Source: G963676795 sp963677215 (GTDB lineage: Bacteria; Desulfobacterota; Desulfuromonadia; Desulfuromonadales; Geopsychrobacteraceae). From it: a stretch of DNA of 64,000 nucleotides. The position numbers and the translations under genes are program-made. This document shows, piece after piece, positions 1 through 9,182 of this stretch. The number at the start of each line of letters is the position of its first letter. Positions within the stretch are counted from its first letter, which is position 1. A model generated the notes under the pieces. The model was given only the letters and a program-made list of their open reading frames with translations. It made no database searches and was not told where the DNA came from. The stretch covers positions 3,906,001 through 3,970,000 of the forward strand of contig OY781919.1 of assembly GCA_963677215.1 (NCBI GenBank), read 5' to 3'.

Positions 1-1534
1 GCTGTTGCTCTTCGAGGATCTGAGCATCATGGAAACGATCAACTGTTTCGCTGATGCGCCTGACCAGGCGCTCTGCGAGTCGAACCTCCTCATCGCAAAA
101 ACTGACCCGACCGTCTGCGGCAGGAGCTCCCAGGGAGATGGTCAGAGTCAACCGGTCCCCTTCGAAAGTCTCCGCTGTCGACTTAAGAGACCAGGGACTT
201 TCAAAAAAATACTCGGAAACAAATTCCTTATCTCCCCAACAAATACGCGCCCCGGTCATTTCCGGCTGTTGCCAGCCCCTCGGAATCAGCTCCACGATCT
301 GGGCGAGCATGTCTTCAAGACTATTTTCAAGGCTTTCCGTAACACTGAAAACAGAATAGAGACAATCGAGCTCCTTGACCCGCTCCTTGAGAGCGTCTTC
401 ATTACGCCGAACGTCGGTAATATCCCTGCCGATGCCGAGAACCCCCATCGGAGCCCCGTCTGGTGACAGGATCGATTTTTTGATCATCTGAAACAGCGTC
501 TGCTCATGTTCTTCAGCAAAACGGAGCTTTTCTTCCCGGATCAACGGACGTCCGGTTTCAAGCGCAGACATGTCGTCGATCTGATGGCCAATCGCGACAT
601 GCGCCTCAAAGAAATCCTGATCGTTCTTTCCCAGGATTGAAGATTCCGGCATCCCGAACAGACGTTCCATCACCTGATTGCAGATCACATACCTGCCATC
701 CAGGTCCTTTGCCCAGACCAGGTCGGGTACCGTATGGATAAGGGTTCTCAACCAGCTGCGCTCCTTGGCGAGCGACTCTTCGACCTGTTTCTGCTGGGAA
801 ATGTTGTTGATAGCAAGCAGAATGCTCGGTGTCCCCCCGCAACTGAACAGACTGGCGGAGACAAAGGCCCAGATGGGCCGCCCGGAAAAATCGAGGATTT
901 CGACCTCATGATCATAGACATGACCATCCCTGAACAAAGCAGACCTCAAGCGCTGGCGTTCCTCCGGGTCCTTGTAAAAATCCCGGACGGTCATGCCCCT
1001 CATCATTTCAGGGTTGTAACCCAGCTGACTGACGGCACGGGGGTTTCCATAGATGATTCGCCCCTGCTCACAATCAACGACAAGTGCTGGCGAAGGGGCA
1101 ATCCGGAGAAATCTCTCAATATCGTCGATTTCGTAAGCTGCCGCTTCCGGTGCGAAAAGCTGGTGGCGGGTAATCAGCCCGAGCCCGGCCCCCGAAGCGT
1201 CTCCGATCAGGGCGGCAGTAAGCTGTTCGCTGTCGAACAGCTTTTTCGCCTCGGCCAGAGTAATGGTATCAGGCAGATGGTAACAACTTTGCAATGGAAG
1301 AGAGGCAACGGGCTTAGTCAGGTCCTGATCTTGCTCCAGACAATCGAGCAGAAAGTCGCGCGACAGCAGAAAGTGAGCATCGGTGGCGGAATCGACCAGC
1401 AGACAGGCAGGCCCGGAAGGACCGAGCATAATGCGTAGCGCATTGAATACCGGTTCATCCGCGCTCAAGCGTGACAGAACAAGAGGCTTGATCAGGTCGA
1501 GCAACAGAATATTTTCCGTTGACATCACTGTCAT
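1..1534 (-). CDS. PAS-domain sensor protein, 3' part cut by the left window edge
   Basis: The minus-strand frame stays open from the start at 1534 to base 1, about 511 codons, so the C-terminal output domain is missing. I chose the ATG at 1534 because GGAGG lies 8 bases upstream; an in-frame ATG at 1615 has no ribosome site. Roughly the first 120 residues look like two weak CBS-type repeats. They are followed by a PAS domain (about residues 130-250, ending in an NISQQKQ-type PAC motif), a second PAS (about 255-380, with VPDLVWAKDLDG and ending GIGRDITDVRR) and a GAF-like stretch. The missing end could be a histidine kinase, GGDEF or other output, so no more specific role can be given. It is probably a cytoplasmic sensor, since no membrane segment is visible. 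Confidence 0.85.
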   Translation of the reverse strand, partial: MTVMSTENILLLDLIKPLVLSRLSADEPVFNALRIMLGPSGPACLLVDSATDAHFLLSRDFLLDCLEQDQDLTKPVASLPLQSCYHLPDTITLAEAKKLFDSEQLTAALIGDASGAGLGLITRHQLFAPEAAAYEIDDIERFLRIAPSPALVVDCEQGRIIYGNPRAVSQLGYNPEMMRGMTVRDFYKDPEERQRLRSALFRDGHVYDHEVEILDFSGRPIWAFVSASLFSCGGTPSILLAINNISQQKQVEESLAKERSWLRTLIHTVPDLVWAKDLDGRYVICNQVMERLFGMPESSILGKNDQDFFEAHVAIGHQIDDMSALETGRPLIREEKLRFAEEHEQTLFQMIKKSILSPDGAPMGVLGIGRDITDVRRNEDALKERVKELDCLYSVFSVTESLENSLEDMLAQIVELIPRGWQQPEMTGARICWGDKEFVSEYFFESPWSLKSTAETFEGDRLTLTISLGAPAADGRVSFCDEEVRLAERLVRRISETVDRFHDAQILEEQQ

Positions 1535-1806
1535 TCCATCAACCTCCACGGCATCAGACAAACTGCAAACAATTTCAACCTCTTGTCCAGTATAGCAGAT
1601 CAACTCACCAAGCATCGATCAGCGTAAAACAAAAATCAAATCAGCCTAACACATGAACTCTCGATGATGCCCCCCATTTCAAGATAAGTAAACTTTAATC
1701 GTGAAGTTTTTTTCTGGACAGTCCTCAATAATCTGTCTAGCTTAATCTAAAACAGGCTGTCCATTCAGCGGACCACCGCTATAACCCTGAACCGGTTACT
1801 CATGTT

Positions 1807-2739
1807 ATGTTTCGCCTGATCTCACTGGGGCTTTGTGCAGCCCTGTTTTTCAGCAGCACCTTTATTCTGAATCGGTCCATGAGCCTCGAAGGAGGGCACT
1901 GGTACTGGTCCGCCGCTCTGCGTTTTGCCTGGATGATTCTTCTTCTGCTGCTGTTGTTCTTCGTTTCAGGCCGCAAAAAACAGCTGCCAGAAATCTACCG
2001 GATTTTTCGAACCTATCTAACCTTCTGGCTCGCAGCCGGAACGATCGGCTTTGCGGTGTTCTACTCGCTGATCTGCTTCAGTGCAGATTTTTCACCCGGC
2101 TGGGTCATCGCGACCACCTGGCAATTCACCATCCTGGCCTCACCGCTGGTGCTGATTTTTTTCGGCCGAAAAGTGCCGCGCAAAGCGTTCGCCTTTACGA
2201 TTTTGATCGTCTGCGGAATCATTCTCGTCAACCTGGCAGAAACCGGTCAGGTTGACGTAAAAACACTGCTGATGGGCGGCATTCCTGTCATTATCGCCGC
2301 TTTCGCCTACCCGACCGGCAACCAGATGCTCTGGGAGGCGCAACGCCACCCGCGGCGCTTCATCCCCAGAATTGAGGAACCTCTGCTGCAGGACCCCTTT
2401 GCCAGGGTTTTACTCATGACCCTGGGAACAATCCCCTTCTGGCTGGTCCTCTACATTGCCATAGCACCGCCGCCACCCTCCTGTGGACAGTTTTTGTCAA
2501 CAGGCCTAGTTGCCCTGTTCTCCGGCATTCTTGCCACATCAATCTTTTTTCATGCCCGCCATCAGGCGACCAATTCCTATGAACTTTCAGCGGTCGATGC
2601 AACTCAATCTGCTGAAGTTATCTTCTCCATAGCAGGGGAAATCATTCTTCTAGGAGGAGCATTGCCCGACCTCACAAGCATGGCCGGCATCATCATCACC
2701 CTGACAGGACTGACTCTGTTCATCCGTTACCACCAGTAA
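1807..2739 (+). CDS. DMT-superfamily permease (multidrug efflux EmrE-like family)
   Basis: This 310-residue protein has about ten hydrophobic segments from residue 4 to the C-terminus and little else, as in drug/metabolite transporters. The N-terminal signature FFSSTFILNRSM and the late segment SAVDATQSAEVIFSIAGE resemble the 'multidrug resistance efflux transporter' branch of the DMT superfamily. It should be an inner-membrane exporter of small molecules; the substrate cannot be read from sequence. The ATG at 1807 has no strong ribosome site. The gene stands alone, diverges from the PAS sensor gene, and is followed 22 bases later by a strong terminator. Confidence 0.8.
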   Translation: MFRLISLGLCAALFFSSTFILNRSMSLEGGHWYWSAALRFAWMILLLLLLFFVSGRKKQLPEIYRIFRTYLTFWLAAGTIGFAVFYSLICFSADFSPGWVIATTWQFTILASPLVLIFFGRKVPRKAFAFTILIVCGIILVNLAETGQVDVKTLLMGGIPVIIAAFAYPTGNQMLWEAQRHPRRFIPRIEEPLLQDPFARVLLMTLGTIPFWLVLYIAIAPPPPSCGQFLSTGLVALFSGILATSIFFHARHQATNSYELSAVDATQSAEVIFSIAGEIILLGGALPDLTSMAGIIITLTGLTLFIRYHQ

Positions 2740-2761
2740 ACGACTGAACACAACAAATGAC

Positions 2762-2790
2762 AAAAGGCGGAGCTGCTGTCTCCGCCTTTT
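2762..2790. terminator. Bidirectional rho-independent terminator
   Basis: AAAAGGCGGAG pairs perfectly with CTCCGCCTTTT around a 7-base loop. With an A-run on one side and a T-run on the other, it can stop both the DMT permease transcript (plus) and the Hsp20 transcript (minus). Confidence 0.9.
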
Positions 2791-2819
2791 GCATAACTTG
2801 CCATTTCTTCTTTTCAGTA

Positions 2820-3254
2820 TCAGCCGATCGGAATCTCAACCGCTTTCTTCTTCTCAACTTTGGTTTTCGGAATAACGAGGGTCAACAGGCCATCCTTGAA
2901 GCTGGCTTCAATAGCTCCGTCGTCGACATTATCCGGCAAAGTAAAGCTCCGGCTGAACGATCCGCTGAAACGTTCAATACGATGCATTGTCTCTTTTTTC
3001 TCTTCGCTTTCCCTTTTTGTTTCTCCATGTATGGTCAAAACCCGGTCATCGATGCTGATCTTGATGTTGTCTCTCTCGACTCCCGGTATCTCAGCTCTGA
3101 TGGTAAACTGCTGGTCATCCTCAGCAATGTCTACCCTTGGTGCCCAGTCTCCTTTGAGCACACTCAGCTCACGACCGCCTCGATAGGGCCAGTCGTTCAT
3201 TCGGCCAAACACGTCATCCATATCCCGGAACGGATCCCATTTTGTGAGTTTCAT
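2820..3254 (-). CDS. Small heat shock protein, Hsp20/alpha-crystallin family
   Basis: This 144-residue protein is the usual length for a bacterial Hsp20. The alpha-crystallin domain starts near residue 38 (PRVDIAEDDQQFTIRAEIPG) and ends with the conserved GLLTLVIPK motif near residue 125, followed by a short tail containing the IPI motif that links oligomers. Family members are ATP-independent holdases that bind unfolding proteins in the cytoplasm. AAGGAGG lies 7 bases before the ATG. It is a single-gene unit with a heat-shock-like promoter candidate about 70-100 bases upstream. Confidence 0.95.
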   Translation of the reverse strand: MKLTKWDPFRDMDDVFGRMNDWPYRGGRELSVLKGDWAPRVDIAEDDQQFTIRAEIPGVERDNIKISIDDRVLTIHGETKRESEEKKETMHRIERFSGSFSRSFTLPDNVDDGAIEASFKDGLLTLVIPKTKVEKKKAVEIPIG

Positions 3255-3323
3255 TTTGTCCTCCTTAACTCACGCGGGTCTATTTTCCGTCTGTGAACTG
3301 CCCGCTACACCCCACAGACAGAC

Positions 3324-3353
3324 AACTGGGACGAATAGGCAGAAATTTTCAAG
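3324..3353 (-). promoter_or_regulatory. Candidate sigma-32 (heat shock) promoter of the Hsp20 gene
   Basis: On the minus strand CTTGAAA (3347-3353) is followed after 16 bases by CCCAGTT (3324-3330). The -35 element matches the sigma-32 consensus exactly; the -10 is only a partial match to CCCCATnT. Position and gene type fit. Confidence 0.45.
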
Positions 3354-3504
3354 CATGCAACCTACTATCAAGCATATCTCAAAATCGCCAGGATTCAATC
3401 CAGGCAGACGAAATAAACAACTATATTACGCTAACTTAACAGACTTATTATCTTAAGAGAGAGGTTACAGAAGATAGGATAAAACACTGACAAAACAGTT
3501 CAAT

Positions 3505-3882
3505 TTATTGCGGACGCTGCTCGAGTTGGATGAGGTTGGACTTAAACTGTTCGATCTTTTCTTCGAGCTCGGAGATTTCGCTGGCAGAATCCGCCAGACT
3601 GTCGGACAGCTTCTGCTTACCCGCTTCCAGCACATCGTTTTTGTGCTGCAGTTCAAGACTCCGGTTCCAGAGGGCAACGACGTCGGCAGCCCTGATACTC
3701 CATTCGCTTTCGGGGTAATCACTGATGAATTGCTGAAGAGGTTCAATCGATTGCTCCGCAGTAACAAGATCGAAAGCCTTGACAAATGCCTGCTGATCCT
3801 TCGGCACCACAACCTTCTGAAGCTGAAGATTCTGCACACAACCGAACATAAACAGCACTGTCACAATCAGAAGATATCTCAT
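3505..3882 (-). CDS. Small coiled-coil lipoprotein of unknown function
   Basis: This 125-residue protein begins with a short signal peptide ending in a lipobox (LFMFGC, Cys15), so it is probably a lipid-anchored envelope protein. Residues 25-75 are mixed helical; residues 75-120 form a likely coiled coil rich in Glu, Lys, Ser and Leu (for example SEISELEEKIEQFKSNL). I do not recognise the family. Its start codon overlaps the stop of the upstream GGDEF gene by 4 bases (ATGA), so the two are translationally coupled and may act together in envelope sensing. Confidence 0.75.
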   Translation of the reverse strand: MRYLLIVTVLFMFGCVQNLQLQKVVVPKDQQAFVKAFDLVTAEQSIEPLQQFISDYPESEWSIRAADVVALWNRSLELQHKNDVLEAGKQKLSDSLADSASEISELEEKIEQFKSNLIQLEQRPQ

Positions 3883-5207
3883 GATTTACGTCGCCCAACC
3901 ATATAATTACTGCCATTCTGAATCTTCAGATATTCCTTCAGACGGGCACACTCCTGGCTTATTGCCAGTCGTGAAGGATACTCGTAGATCGTTGACTGGA
4001 TGATGGCTATGGAAATGGTCATCAGCGGGAAGGTCCGCTCAACACCGTAACGATCTTTACCGACAAAACTTCGCGCCTGACGATCATCCTCATTGTAGAA
4101 AGAAGGAACCAGATTGTCGAATTCCTTGACGATGGCACCGGCGATCCGTTCACTCTCTTCGATCGTCGTGACTACGACATAATCATCCCCTCCGATATGC
4201 CCGACAAGATCCTCACCCGTCCCCTCGCGGGCCACGACCTCCTTGATCAGCTCTCCAACCCTGGCAAGCACATCACTTCCCGAGTTATAACCGTAACGAT
4301 CACTGTAGGACTTGAAGTTATCCAGGTCGATGTAGAGATGAGCAAAGGGAACCCTGCCCGCGATACGCTGATCAACCTCACGATCGATCGCCAGATTGCC
4401 AGGCAGCTGGGTCAGGGGATTGGCATCCAGACGCAACTGCTCAAGTTCACGCAATTTCTCACCCATCTGCCGGAAATCATTGGCCAGCTGTGAAAACTCA
4501 TCACCACCTGGCAGTTCCGGCTTGTGCTCAAAACTCCCTGCAGAGAACTTGCGGGTGGCGGCCTTCAGAGCATGTACCGAACGATGGATACTGATAAGGA
4601 CCGTCACCGAGACGGGCGCGGAGAGACAGATGCCGATCAGAGTCAGCAGTGCCGTCATCTGAAAGGCATATCCCGTTCTGGAAGAAAGTTCCGCCAGCCC
4701 GGTATTTATGCGCTGTTGCTGCTGTTGTCTGAAATCAGCAAGGAAGTTGAGCAGCTCCACCCGCAACGGTACCATCTTTTCGTTGGAAAGGCTCTGGGCT
4801 CTTTCCCAATCTCCCCAGAACAGCAGATCTGAGAGTTCATCATCTGCTGTGCGATACTGATTGACCAGCTTGATCAGTACATCCATCTGGGCAGTGCGTG
4901 GGGTCAGATTCAGAGCCAGGGTCAGGCGGACAAATTCTTCATTCCGGTTCAGACGCAGTTCACTCAAGGCCGGATCACGCAGAATCAATAGCTGCTTTTC
5001 AATATTCTCCTGGGCAAGAAGGTTCTGTTGGATATCCCTGACCAGTTCAAAAATATGAAAATCAACATTAACGAGTCTTTCGGTCCGCAGCGACTGCTGA
5101 TGCATCGATGTCAGTGCATAGCCAACGGCACAGACACTGAACAGCACGATGACCAGAAAGCCGATAACGACCTTTTTAGTGACTGTCGAAAAAAGATTTC
5201 GCAACAT
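3879..5207 (-). CDS. Membrane-bound GGDEF-domain protein with variant GGDDY motif
   Basis: The 442-residue protein has one transmembrane helix near residues 12-32, a mostly helical periplasmic region, a second helix near 182-205, a HAMP-like linker (KPELPGGDEFSQLANDF) and a C-terminal GGDEF domain from about residue 270. The nucleotide-binding part is intact (DLDNFKSYSDRYGYNSG), but the signature loop reads GGDDY instead of GG(D/E)EF. GGDEF enzymes make cyclic di-GMP from two GTP; the variant may be active, weakened, or a GTP/c-di-GMP sensor. It is coupled by a 4-base overlap to the downstream lipoprotein gene. Confidence 0.88.
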   Translation of the reverse strand: MLRNLFSTVTKKVVIGFLVIVLFSVCAVGYALTSMHQQSLRTERLVNVDFHIFELVRDIQQNLLAQENIEKQLLILRDPALSELRLNRNEEFVRLTLALNLTPRTAQMDVLIKLVNQYRTADDELSDLLFWGDWERAQSLSNEKMVPLRVELLNFLADFRQQQQQRINTGLAELSSRTGYAFQMTALLTLIGICLSAPVSVTVLISIHRSVHALKAATRKFSAGSFEHKPELPGGDEFSQLANDFRQMGEKLRELEQLRLDANPLTQLPGNLAIDREVDQRIAGRVPFAHLYIDLDNFKSYSDRYGYNSGSDVLARVGELIKEVVAREGTGEDLVGHIGGDDYVVVTTIEESERIAGAIVKEFDNLVPSFYNEDDRQARSFVGKDRYGVERTFPLMTISIAIIQSTIYEYPSRLAISQECARLKEYLKIQNGSNYMVGRRKS

Positions 5208-5316
5208 ATTCCAGGTTCCGGGAAAAAGCGGAAGTCTTTGTAATGACTATTCCGTTGCATTCAAATATCACTAATAAACAAATTCTGAGCTGTGATACTA
5301 CTACAACAAAACAAAA

Positions 5317-5344
5317 AACAACAGCGTCAGTTGACGCCGTTGTT
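5317..5344 (-). terminator. Terminator of the liv operon
   Basis: A 13-bp stem with one mismatch (AACAACGGCGTCA on the minus strand) is followed by a T-rich tract TTTTTTGTTTTG. It lies 27 bases past the livF stop codon. Confidence 0.85.
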
Positions 5345-5370
5345 TTTATCGGTTTTGTCTATAAGTCCGA

Positions 5371-6078
5371 CTACATTCCAAGATAGGCCTTGCGAACATC
5401 ATCGTTGACCAGCAGGCTTTCCGCGGAATCAACCAGCGAAATACGACCGTTTTCCATGACATAACCGCGATCAGCCAGCTTTAATGCCTGATTGGCATTC
5501 TGCTCAACAAGAAAGATCGTCGTATTGTTCTCTTTATTGATCTGGCGAATAATATCGAAAATCTGCTTGATGATCAGTGGCGCAAGCCCCAACGAGGGTT
5601 CATCCAGAAGCAACACCCTTGGCCGCGCCATCAGGGCACGGGAAATCGCCAACATCTGCTGTTCACCGCCAGAAAGAGTGCCGCCAAGCTGATTACGGCG
5701 TTTTTCCAAAATCGGAAACAGATCCATGACATAGTTCAGGTCCTGCTGGATCAGCCGTTTATTTTTGCGCAGGAAGGCGCCCATCTCAAGGTTTTCCAGA
5801 ACGGTCATCTCCGGGAAGATGCGCCGCCCCTCAGGAACCTGGATGATGCCACGTTCAACAATCTTCTCGGCGTTGAGCTTCTGAATAGGATCACCGTCAA
5901 ACAGAATCTCGCCACTGCGCGGCGGGGTAATCCCGCAGATCGACATCAACGTCGTCGTCTTGCCCGCCCCATTCGCTCCGATCAGGGTGACGATTTCCCC
6001 CTCGTTGATCTCGATCGAGACACCTTTCAACGCCTGGATATTCCCGTAAAATGTAGAGATATTCTGAACCTTAAGCAT
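5371..6078 (-). CDS. livF: Branched-chain amino acid ABC transporter ATP-binding protein LivF
   Basis: The 235-residue protein is a typical LivF: Walker A GANGAGKTT near residue 37, ABC signature LSGGEQQ, Walker B LLLDEPSLGLAP and the H-loop region. It powers uptake of leucine, isoleucine and valine through LivHM together with LivG at the inner membrane. The frame extends upstream to 6174, but the family N-terminus (MLKVQNISTFYGN) places the start at 6078. That start overlaps the end of livG by 8 bases, as is usual in this operon. It is the last gene before the operon terminator. Confidence 0.95.
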   Translation of the reverse strand: MLKVQNISTFYGNIQALKGVSIEINEGEIVTLIGANGAGKTTTLMSICGITPPRSGEILFDGDPIQKLNAEKIVERGIIQVPEGRRIFPEMTVLENLEMGAFLRKNKRLIQQDLNYVMDLFPILEKRRNQLGGTLSGGEQQMLAISRALMARPRVLLLDEPSLGLAPLIIKQIFDIIRQINKENNTTIFLVEQNANQALKLADRGYVMENGRISLVDSAESLLVNDDVRKAYLGM

Positions 6079-6871
6079 CTGTTTCCTCTCCCAGATAGGC
6101 CTCGATGACTTTCGGATTGTCCTTGATCTCCTGTGGACAGCCCTGGGCGATTTTCTTGCCGTATTCCATGACATAGATAGGGTTTGATATATTCATGACC
6201 AGCTTCATGTCATGCTCAATCAACAGAATGGCGATCTGCTCTTCTTCGCTGATGCGGCAGATCAGATGATCAAGTTCGACCGTTTCCTGCGGGTTCATCC
6301 CTGCGGCAGGTTCGTCAAGCAGCAGCAGAAAGGGATCGGTTGCCAGTGCCCTGGCGATTTCGAGGCGGCGCTGGGCTCCATAGGGAAGATTTTTTGCAAA
6401 ATCGTTGGCATGCTGTTCCAGTCCGACCTTTTTCAACAGACTGTAACTGGTTTCAATGATCTCCTGCTCCTCTCTGCGCACCCCTTTATCACGGATGATC
6501 GAACGGAAGATTCCCGACTTGGTCCGGCAGTGCCGACCGATCATAACGTTCTCAAGAACCGTCATCTCGGCGAACAGGCGGATATTCTGAAAGGTCCTGG
6601 CCAGCCCCATCTCGGTCACCTTGTTCGGCTTCAGGCCGTTCAAGCGCCGGGTCGGCAGTCCCTTGGGGTGAAGCAGGATATCCCCTTTGGTTGGATTGTA
6701 GATTCCAGTGACACAGTTGAAGAATGTCGTCTTTCCGGCGCCATTCGGCCCGATCAGAGCGGCAATTTCACCTTCGTGAACTTCAAGCGACACAGAATCG
6801 ACAGCCCGCAACCCGCCGAAATCCATGGTCAGCCCTTTGACTTCTAATAACTTATGCTTATTTTCAGCCAT
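6071..6871 (-). CDS. livG: Branched-chain amino acid ABC transporter ATP-binding protein LivG
   Basis: The 266-residue protein carries Walker A GPNGAGKTT near residue 43, the LivG-typical insertion after Walker A (TGIYNPTKGDILL), the YGAQRRLEIARAL signature region and Walker B LLLDEPAAGMNP. It pairs with LivF as the second ATPase of the branched-chain amino acid importer. Start and stop overlap livM and livF by 8 bases each, indicating coupled translation in one operon. Confidence 0.95.
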   Translation of the reverse strand: MAENKHKLLEVKGLTMDFGGLRAVDSVSLEVHEGEIAALIGPNGAGKTTFFNCVTGIYNPTKGDILLHPKGLPTRRLNGLKPNKVTEMGLARTFQNIRLFAEMTVLENVMIGRHCRTKSGIFRSIIRDKGVRREEQEIIETSYSLLKKVGLEQHANDFAKNLPYGAQRRLEIARALATDPFLLLLDEPAAGMNPQETVELDHLICRISEEEQIAILLIEHDMKLVMNISNPIYVMEYGKKIAQGCPQEIKDNPKVIEAYLGEETDA

Positions 6872-8081
6872 TGCTCTTCTCGCCCCTCGATCCTTTGTAT
6901 TCGTATATTTTTCGCAGATTGCTGATCAGCCCCTGAGGACGGAAGATCATCATCAAAACCATGGCGGCACCGAAAGCGAGCATGCGGTACTCGGAGAAAG
7001 CCCGCAGATACTCAGGAAGCAGAATCAGGATAAAAGCACCGAGAATAACCCCGAGAATCGATCCCATCCCGCCCAGAACGACGATTGAGAGAATGATCGC
7101 CGACTCCATGAAAGTGAAGCTGGCGGGGTTGATAAAGGTCGTTTTTGAGGCAAAAAGAACCCCGACCATTCCGGCCCAGAACGCGCCGAGAGCATAGGCC
7201 GAAAGTTTTGTTTTTGCCATGTCGATCCCCATGGCGACACAGGCGATTTCATCCTCGCGCAGGGCGATCCAGGCACGGCCGATACGGCTGTTCTTCAGCC
7301 GGTTGATGATCAGAACAGTAAACAGCACCAGAACAATCATGATGTAATAGATGTAGGTCGTTGACTGATCCAGATTCATATCGAAACCGAAAAGTCCCGG
7401 TCTCTCGACATTGGCAATTCCGCTTGGTCCCTGAGATAGCCAGCTCCAGTTTTCCATGACAACCTTGAAAATCATGCCGAACCCCAGAGTGACAATCGCC
7501 AGATAGTCGCCACGCAGACGGAGAATAGGAAAACCAAGCACAATCCCGAACAGGCAGCCGAGGATACCACCGACCGGCAGAATGGCCCAGAAGCCGAGGC
7601 CAAAATGATAGTTCAGCAAAGCATAGGTATAGGCGCCGACACCAAAAAAGGCGACATACCCCAGGTCAAGCAGACCGGCAAGACCGACGGTTATATTCAG
7701 ACCAAGGCCGAGGACAACATAAATCAGCGCCGAAATCATGATATTGGTTTGATAGGTATCAACAACCAGAGGGAAAACCACAGCGATGACCAGGATTCCA
7801 ATCATCAGCTTGTTACGCAGCGACGGATTGTCAAGCAGGATCTGCAACTTGCTGCGGGTGTCGGCCCCCTCCTCCACGATCTTTATCCTGCTCAGCTTGC
7901 GCTTGATCATATAGCGCCAGAGATAGGAGAGTACAAAAACAACAATCGCAACCCAGAGCATGTTGATCCAACGCCAGGTGACAAGCTGCTCCGAGGTATT
8001 GACCCGGACAGCCATCAAAGGAAAGGTCAGAAAAACGAACCAGACGGAGACAATCAGCGAATGTTTCAGATTATCCAGCAT
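6864..8081 (-). CDS. livM: Branched-chain amino acid ABC transporter permease LivM
   Basis: This 405-residue integral membrane protein is longer than many LivM proteins because of an N-terminal extension with two extra hydrophobic segments (about residues 10-60) and a charged linker (RIKIVEEGADTRSKLQ), as in enteric LivM. The permease core starts near residue 95 and contains the LivM motif GLAGLLDLGYVAFFGVGAY and the EAA-like loop ALREDEIACVAMGID. With LivH it forms the translocation channel. A GGGGGAGG ribosome site precedes the start. Confidence 0.95.
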   Translation of the reverse strand: MLDNLKHSLIVSVWFVFLTFPLMAVRVNTSEQLVTWRWINMLWVAIVVFVLSYLWRYMIKRKLSRIKIVEEGADTRSKLQILLDNPSLRNKLMIGILVIAVVFPLVVDTYQTNIMISALIYVVLGLGLNITVGLAGLLDLGYVAFFGVGAYTYALLNYHFGLGFWAILPVGGILGCLFGIVLGFPILRLRGDYLAIVTLGFGMIFKVVMENWSWLSQGPSGIANVERPGLFGFDMNLDQSTTYIYYIMIVLVLFTVLIINRLKNSRIGRAWIALREDEIACVAMGIDMAKTKLSAYALGAFWAGMVGVLFASKTTFINPASFTFMESAIILSIVVLGGMGSILGVILGAFILILLPEYLRAFSEYRMLAFGAAMVLMMIFRPQGLISNLRKIYEYKGSRGEKSNG

Positions 8082-8093
8082 AAGCCTCCCCCA

Positions 8094-8996
8094 TTAAACC
8101 TTCTGCTTACGGGTTTTCCCCAGAAGACCCGACGGACGCAGAATAAGTATGATAACCAGCAGAGCAAAAGAGAACAGATCTTCATAATCACTGGAGATAT
8201 AGCCGGCGGCAAAGCTCTCTGCCCAACCGAGGACCAGGCCACCCAAGACTGCGCCGGCAATCGAGCCGATCCCGCCGAGAACCGCCGCGGTAAAGGCTTT
8301 GACCCCGGCCAGAAAACCGATATAAAAATTGACCTGACCCATATATGATGCAACCAGGACACCGCCGATGGCGGCCAGCCCGGAACCGATGACAAAGGTC
8401 AGGGAAATGATCCGGTCGACATTGATCCCGACCAGACGGGCCATGCTCATATCCTGCTGAGTTGCCCGCATCGCCTTGCCGATCTTGGTTTTCTTGATCA
8501 TCAGCGTCAGCAGAATCATTACGACCAGAGTCGTCACCAGGATGACCAGTTCCGGAGACCCGATGATATGGGCAACAGGCTCCATAAAGGCGAACTCAGG
8601 AATCAGGTTGGGAAAAGGAAGAAAATCCGGAGTCTGCGCCAACAAGACATAATTCTGCAGGAAGATCGACATACCGATGGCGCTGATCAACGGCGACAGG
8701 CGCGGAGCGCCACGCAACGGCCGATAAGCGATACGCTCCAGTGTATAGCCGTAGGCGCAGGCGTATATCACCGCAATAATCCCGGCAAGGATCAGGATCG
8801 CCACCCCGCTCATACCGTAGATCGTGCAGATACCGGCAACGATAAGAGCGATGAATGCACCGATCATATAGATCTCACCATGGGCAAAGTTGATCAACTG
8901 GATGATCCCGTAAACCATGGTGTAGCCAAGAGCGATCAACGCGTAAATACTCCCGCGCGTCAACCCGCCGAAAAACAGTTCCAGAAAATATTCCAT
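8094..8996 (-). CDS. livH: Branched-chain amino acid ABC transporter permease LivH
   Basis: The 300-residue permease has about eight transmembrane segments and the LivH motifs GSIYALIALGYTMVYGI near the N-terminus and MRATQQDMSMARLVGI in the cytoplasmic loop. It forms the membrane pore with LivM. The frame is open to 9086, but the conserved N-terminus (MEYFLELFFGG) and normal family length point to the ATG at 8996; no strong ribosome site is visible there, so the start is less sure than the product. It follows the binding-protein gene livK after a hairpin. Confidence 0.93.
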   Translation of the reverse strand: MEYFLELFFGGLTRGSIYALIALGYTMVYGIIQLINFAHGEIYMIGAFIALIVAGICTIYGMSGVAILILAGIIAVIYACAYGYTLERIAYRPLRGAPRLSPLISAIGMSIFLQNYVLLAQTPDFLPFPNLIPEFAFMEPVAHIIGSPELVILVTTLVVMILLTLMIKKTKIGKAMRATQQDMSMARLVGINVDRIISLTFVIGSGLAAIGGVLVASYMGQVNFYIGFLAGVKAFTAAVLGGIGSIAGAVLGGLVLGWAESFAAGYISSDYEDLFSFALLVIILILRPSGLLGKTRKQKV

Positions 8997-9091
8997 AGTA
9001 AAAACCGTAAAAAATGTTAAATTTCGACAACCAAGAAAAACCCGCATGAGAAATACGGCCGTCTTAAGTTGACTGCTCCCCGACAAAAGTT

Positions 9092-9117
9092 GAGGGGCTG
9101 GTATTCACCAACCCCTC
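9092..9117 (-). terminator. Intercistronic hairpin between livK and livH, likely partial terminator
   Basis: GAGGGGTTGGT pairs with ACCAGCCCCTC (minus strand, one mismatch) around a 4-base loop and is followed by AACTTTTG. The short T-run suggests incomplete termination, which would leave binding protein in excess over permease. Confidence 0.6.
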
Positions 9118-9182
9118 TGCTGTATTTCAATCATTCAATAGCCCACTTTGCATAGAACCCAAAGCGAGCATCAGCTCAACTC

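Noticed and set aside
734..1438. 234-codon open frame on the plus strand
   Set aside because: The opposite strand encodes continuous PAS domains running to the window edge.
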